Source of the DNA: Jaltomata sinuosa
Taxonomy: Eukaryota; Streptophyta; Magnoliopsida; Solanales; Solanaceae
Assembly: GCA_003996215.1 (NCBI GenBank)
Contig: QJPP01000448.1
Coordinates: forward strand, 372,001-436,000
Length of the DNA: 64,000 nt
Direction: 5' to 3'
The number at the start of each line of letters is the position of its first letter. The stretch's first letter is position 1. The position numbers and the translations under genes were made by a program. The notes beneath the pieces were generated by a model. The model had not been told where the DNA came from, did no database searches, and saw only the letters and a program-made list of their open reading frames with translations. Shown here in pieces: positions 59,184-64,000 of this stretch.

Positions 59184-59693
59184 ATGTCTTCAATAAGGAT
59201 CACGGGAAAGTGTCATGTGCTACATGAAGCATTAATGAGAGAACTTCATACACGCATTAACAGGGAGCAATAAAAACTTGAGCAAATAAAAAAAGAACTA
59301 AAAAAACTTAACCTATGGAAAGAAGAACTACGAAAACGTGAATCACTTAATCGACGTGAGCAAACGAAAGTGGAGCTTGAGAAAGCAAAGATGAAAGAAA
59401 TGGAGTACTTGAAAATTATTAAAAAAGAGATAGTGTTGCGATTTGTTGAAGAACAAACGAGATAAAATGAAGGACTTCGAAGGAAAATACTTGAGTTAGA
59501 AGCAAAAAGAGATGATTAAAATCGATCACTGAAATCTCAGATTGCACTTTTGAAAGGTGTGATTGTTATGGATGATCAGCTAACGCAAACATGTGAGGCC
59601 CAAGTCAGTAAGAGTAATGAGAGTGAACTTGAGCCTATTAGAAAATGTCAAGAAATTAGACAACGCAACAAAAAATTACAAGACTATATTTGA
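59184..59693 (+). pseudogene. Coiled-coil protein gene with three in-frame TAA codons
   Basis: One reading frame runs 170 codons from ATG (59184) to TGA (59691-59693) without any frameshift. It begins MSSIRITGKCHVLHEALMRE and continues with charged K/E/R/L-rich coiled-coil sequence (ELRKRESLNRREQTKVELEK). It ends in SNESELEPIRKCQEIRQRN. TAA codons interrupt at 59271-59273, 59463-59465 and 59517-59519. The first lies after EQ. The start resembles the N-terminus of plant zinc-finger proteins with a helical head, from memory and with low certainty. A TATA-like motif lies upstream. It is probably a recent pseudogene, although splicing around the stops cannot be excluded. Confidence 0.6.
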
Positions 59694-59934
59694 TTAGACT
59701 AGAGGGTTGGAGTTTGTTATGATTTAGTATTCTTAAGTTGCTTCTTTTCTAAATATTTATTTTATTTACATTTTAAAAGTATTTGAGTTAATCCTTTTGT
59801 TTGATTTGATCTTCAATTTTCATTAAATTAAACGTTAGTTGCCTGTATGCACATGCCCAACAATTAAATGTAGAAAAGATGATTTCAACTTGTATGCTTA
59901 ATGTTTAAAAATTCAAAGATAACTTGTTCCCGCA
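59694..59934. other. 3' flank of the pseudogene
   Basis: AT-rich, no further gene. It contains TTTCATTAAATTAAACG and similar sequence before the truncated LTR begins. Confidence 0.4.
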
Positions 59935-61615
59935 TGAAATCCACCTCTTATACTCTAACCCACCATCACATGGCCATAACCCATACCTTTCCGTCTAGCC
60001 CGGACCTATCATGGGATCCCCTCTAGACAACACCTAAGTGTCAATGAACAACCCGACCTAATCCAAGACCAACTCAACGATATAACAGAATTTATCGGTC
60101 ACTCAAGGACCACCAAACAAGTAACATATTTCAATAAACAACCCGGTCCACTCACGGAACCAATATCAGTCAATACAATACAACAATATAAATGCAATGA
60201 TGCAGTAAAATAAACTCATACCAGGCGTGGTACCCGAGCCAACTGTTAGTATTCCCGTACCAGGCGTGGTACCCGAGCCAACCGTTAATATTCCCGTATC
60301 AGGCGTGGTACCCGAGCCAACCGTTAGTATTCCCGTACCAGGCGTGGTACCCGAGCCAACCGAATGTCAACAATCCACAGTCAAAAAGATGAACAAACAA
60401 CTTGTAAACCAACAAGTAAACACACTGTTCAACTCACAGGCGGTAAAACAGGAACCTTAGACATTCTACACAACTTTCCTAAGCAATGCAATTCATACAA
60501 ACACTTAGATAAGAGTACAAAATTATACAACATTCACAGGAATTGTAAGCCATCACCTACCTCGAAATGATCCAAGCTTTACTCAACCCGAGCTTGCCCG
60601 TGTTCCGGATTCCTTTCTCGTTCTTGATCTAAAATAACATACGTGTACATGAAATTAACAAACAAGGCTTGCACATTACCCGGATTACACCAAATCCCAA
60701 AACCCCAGGCCACCCATGATCATTCCACCTTTTTTTCGGGCTTTTCCATCTTTAATTTCCCTAGTTCTATCATTTTTACGGATAAAAATAGAGAATTTAA
60801 CAACCTATGATCATAATCTCTTACTTTTAACAATACCTAAGAACATTCATGCTTTAAATCTCCTTCCTTCCCCGAATTTTACCATTCCTAGGTTATTCCA
60901 ACCTTCCTCCAAGTTCCCTCCTAGCAATTCTACCGCATAGAAAAAGTAGTACGAAGATTGGGGAGTAGAAACCTTACCTTAAGTAAGAAAATCAAGAGAA
61001 AATGGAGGAAAATCGCTTGGAATCGCCTAGCCCTTCTCCCAAAATGAAGTTGTGAAAATTGAACGTTTTGGAGAATATTTCTGCATTAAAATCTCGTTGG
61101 CCCCCTATAACGGTCCCCACTCCGCTATAGCGGTCCCCGCTCCGCTATAGCGGTCCCGCTATAGCGGACGACTTTCACTATAGAGGTCTTAAGCAGCGTT
61201 GACCGTCTTGACCACCGTTATAGCGATATTTTCCACCGTTATAGTGGAGGTCGCTACGGTGGACCGTTGCGCTCATCACGGATAGAATATCTGGAAATCT
61301 CCCAGATTTGGCCATTTTACAACACACTTGCTTCCCCCAACGACCCGAAATAACTCTTTCACGTCAAACGCGATTCCGGGAGTTCTACTTACCCAAATTC
61401 GATTCTGAAAAGTCCCCCGGACTCCTTTATGTCTTGGCTACGTGGGAAACTAGTCTAAACCAAGACACCTAACCCAATCCTTACTCGGATTTTCCTAGAC
61501 TCCACCTCGCTCCAAAACTGATCGAGGCTAGCCTAGCCCAAAATTTCAAACTCCCAAACCCGAAGTTTTCTAACTCTAAAACTTGGCAAAATTGGACTAA
61601 CCATAATGATCAAAC
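59935..61615 (-). repeat. Truncated 3' LTR of a second gypsy chromovirus
   Basis: It matches the LTR at 18357-20541 from about its position 18950 onward. The first 580 bp or so of that LTR, including the TGTCACGG end, are absent. It carries four TACCAGGCGTGGTA units at 60218-60361 and GCTATAGCGG palindromes at 61095-61265. At the right end the GTTACA terminus and some 25 bp are deleted, so the LTR passes directly into CATCGTTCATCCCCAAACGA of the internal region. The left boundary is approximate. Confidence 0.75.
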
Positions 61616-61639
61616 CCATCGTTCATCCCCAAACGATCA

Positions 61640-64000
61640 AACCCGAAATCATGAAAATAAAAGAAGGGAAGTGCAGTACCTGAATCCTCAAACAATTGAG
61701 GGTACTTGTCCCGCATGTCCTTCTCGGTTTCCCAAGTGGCTTCCTCAACCGGATGATGCTTCCACTGAACTTTCACTATATCAATCACCTTTGTCCTCAA
61801 CCTCCGGACATCCTGAGCAAGAATCAAGACTGGTTCCTCTTTATAACGAAGATCCTTATCAAAAAGCACCTCATCCCACTTGATGATGTAATCCCCATCC
61901 CCATGGTATCGCTTAAGCATGGATACATGGAATACCGTATGGACGCCCTAAAAATTAGGTGGCAGTGCTAACTTGTAAGCCATTGGCCCCATAATTTCAA
62001 GAACCTCAAACGGACTAATGAACCGATGGCTAAGCTTGCCCTTCTTACCAAATCGCATGACCCCTTTCATTGGTGACACTTTTGACAATACCCGTTCACC
62101 AACCTGAATTTCCATGTTCCGGACCTTGCGATCTGCGTACTCCTTCTGTCTACTTTGGGAAGCTAGCAACTTGGTCTGAATGCCCCTTACCTTTTCCTGT
62201 GCTTCCTTTACTAAGTCCACGCCTAGAGGCTTTACATCACCTTCCTCAAACCACCCAACCGGTGATCTGTAGTTTCTCCCATACAATGCCTCGAATGGTG
62301 CCATGTCAATATTGGAGTGGTAACTATTGTTGTACGAGAATTTTCACAATGGTAGGAACTGGTCCCAATGTCCCCCGAAGTCCATCACACATGCTCTCAA
62401 TATGTCCTCCAATACCTGGATCGTCCTCTCTGACTGACCATCAGTCTGAGGATGGAAGGTTGTGCTAAAAGTGAGTTGTGTACCCAACTCTTCATATAAC
62501 CTGCCCCAGAACTTAAAAGTAAACTGCTAGCCCTGTCTGAAATGATGGACAGTGGCACCCCATACAATCTCACAATCTCCTTCACGTAGATCTTAGCCAA
62601 TTGTTGCGAGTTGTAATCTACCCTGACCGGAATGAAATGATCGGACTTGGTCAGCCTGTTAACAATGACCCAAATTGAGTCATACTTCCCCAATGTCTTG
62701 GGAAGACCCTCCATGAAATCCATGGCTATCCTTTCCCACTTCCACTCTGGAATTGGCATCCTCTGAAGTAGTCCTGCAGGTCTCTGATGTTCATACTTTA
62801 CCTGCTGGCAGTTCTGACATTTAGACACAAACTCAACTATGTTCCTTTTTATCCTGGGCCACCAGTAACGCTGCCTCGAGTTCTGGTACATTTTAGTCAC
62901 CCCCCGAATGAATTGAGTATCGCGAACCATGAGCTTCTGCCAGGATTTTCTGAATCATATCATCCACCCTAGGAACACAAATCCTCTCCCTGAAATGCAA
63001 CACTCCACCAGAGTCTAACATGACATCTCTGGACTCCCCGGATATTACCTTGCCTCGTAGCTTACTCAGTTTTGGATCCTGAAACTGTTTGGCCTTTATT
63101 TCCTCTATGAAGGTGGCTTTGACCTCAATGCTGGACAACAACCCACCTTGATCTGAAATACCCAAGTGCATGAACTTGGCCTCCAAAGCCTGAATTTCCT
63201 TAGCTAGTGGTTGTTTGGACACCCCCAAACAAGCCAAGCAACCCATGCTAACTGTTTTCCAGCTTAATGCGTCTGCCACCACATTAGCCTTACCCGGATG
63301 GTACTGAATGGTCATATCATAGTCCTTCAATAGCTCCATCCACCTTCTCTGCCTCAAATTCAAATCATTTAATATATGTTGCAGACTGCGATGATCTGTG
63401 AATACCTCACACTTGACACCATAAAGGTAGTGTCTCCAAATCTTTAGTGTAAAAATCATCGCTGTCAACTCTAAGTCGTGAGTCAGGTAATTTCTCTCAT
63501 GCACCTTCAACTGCCTGGATGCATAGGCTATCACATTCCTATCCTGCATCAACACAGCACCTAAACCAGAATGTGAAGCATCACAGTAAATAATAAAATC
63601 TTTACCTTCAACCGGCAAGGACAATATAGGAGCCGTGGTCAAAAATGTCTTGAGCTTTTGAAAGCTCTCCTCGCACTTGTCGGACCACACGAGCAACCCA
63701 AGTACATGTTTCTGTGTCAGCCTAGTTAGGTGCGTAGCAATAGACGCAAAACCCTTTACGAACCTCCTGTAGTATACTGCGAGTCCAATAAAACTCCTCA
63801 CCTCTGTCACCGAGCTAGGTTGGGCCCAACTCTTGACTGACTCAATCTTCTGGGGATCTGCCATTGCCCCACCTTCTGACACTACATGCCCCAAGAACGC
63901 CACTGAAGTCAACCAAAACTCATACTTAGTGAATTTTGCATAAAGCTTTTGGTGTCTCAAGATATCCAGCGCAATACGAAGATGATTAGCATGCTCCTCC
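61640..64000 (-). pseudogene. Second gypsy chromovirus pol, running off the right edge
   Basis: The minus-strand blocks start with the end of reverse transcriptase (KLYAKFTKYEFWLTSVAFLG, SVTEVRSFIGLAVYYRRFV). RNase H follows (FIIYCDASHSGLGAVLMQ, VKCEVFTDHRSLQHI). Integrase comes next, with its zinc-binding part and core (KCQNCQQVKYEHQRPAGLLQ, IAMDFMEGLPKTL, MAPFEALYGRNYRSPVGWFE). A GPxxVLEIMGP-type block and chromodomain (VQWKHHPVEEATWETEKDM, 61600-61920) close the series. Frameshifts lie near 62530 and 62340, and a stop precedes GVHTVFHVSML at about 61948. It is closely related to the element at 18357-32908 but is a separate copy. Confidence 0.9.

Noticed and set aside
60227..60460. Plus-strand frame with VPEPTVSIPVPGVVPEPT repeats resembling a proline-rich protein
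   Set aside because: It is the translation of the palindromic tandem units in the LTR, and the equivalent frames in the other two LTRs differ.

Overview
The window is nuclear DNA of a flowering plant, most likely a member of the Solanaceae. The base is AT-rich, genes have many GT-AG introns, and most of the sequence is nested LTR retrotransposons with long LTRs, a LINE and MITE-like elements of types common in that family. No prokaryotic, organellar, rRNA, tRNA or CRISPR feature was seen.

Genic left end (1-9780, mostly minus strand). A head-to-head inverted duplication of a small unrecognised gene fragment (287-1362) is followed by a SINE-like repeat, then by the first four exons of a conserved plant coiled-coil protein (2333-3778, continuing beyond the left edge). 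A complete seven-exon fructokinase (5630-9550) encodes 347 residues and is the only fully intact cellular gene.

Nested retrotransposons (10963-33668). One degenerate Ty1/copia element on the minus strand, bounded by the duplicated target TATAG, has been split three ways. A 5'-truncated LINE sits in its 3' LTR (16-bp target duplication). A 14.5-kb Ty3/gypsy chromovirus sits between its 5' leader and gag (target GATTA). Two solo LTRs lie inside the gypsy pol region (CTAGC and TACAA/TACAG). A LINE-free copy of the split LTR at 33427-33663 confirms the reconstruction.

Second complex (34637-52174). A LARD-like element has LTRs of about 3.5 kb, no visible gag-pol, and several tandem arrays inside. 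Its right-hand LTR was hit by a second element (called X here; target ACTTT). X carries gag, a zinc knuckle and a protease-like domain, then an unrecognised ORF in the same frame after one UGA, and no reverse transcriptase or integrase. A very recent rearrangement duplicated part of the host element, an X LTR and 211 bp of X, leaving three X LTRs.

Right side (52175-64000). A tandem repeat of about 250 bp is interrupted by a MITE. A Mutator-like foldback element with a 9-bp target duplication is nested in another MITE-like element. A region of about 2.9 kb has a pyrimidine-rich left flank and purine-rich right flank around an array of about 11 palindromic units with alternating types. A coiled-coil pseudogene with three in-frame TAA codons (59184-59693) follows, and then a second, truncated chromovirus that runs off the right edge.

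The cellular genes show no common pathway. The window is best read as a small gene island beside a retrotransposon nest whose insertion order can be worked out from target duplications.
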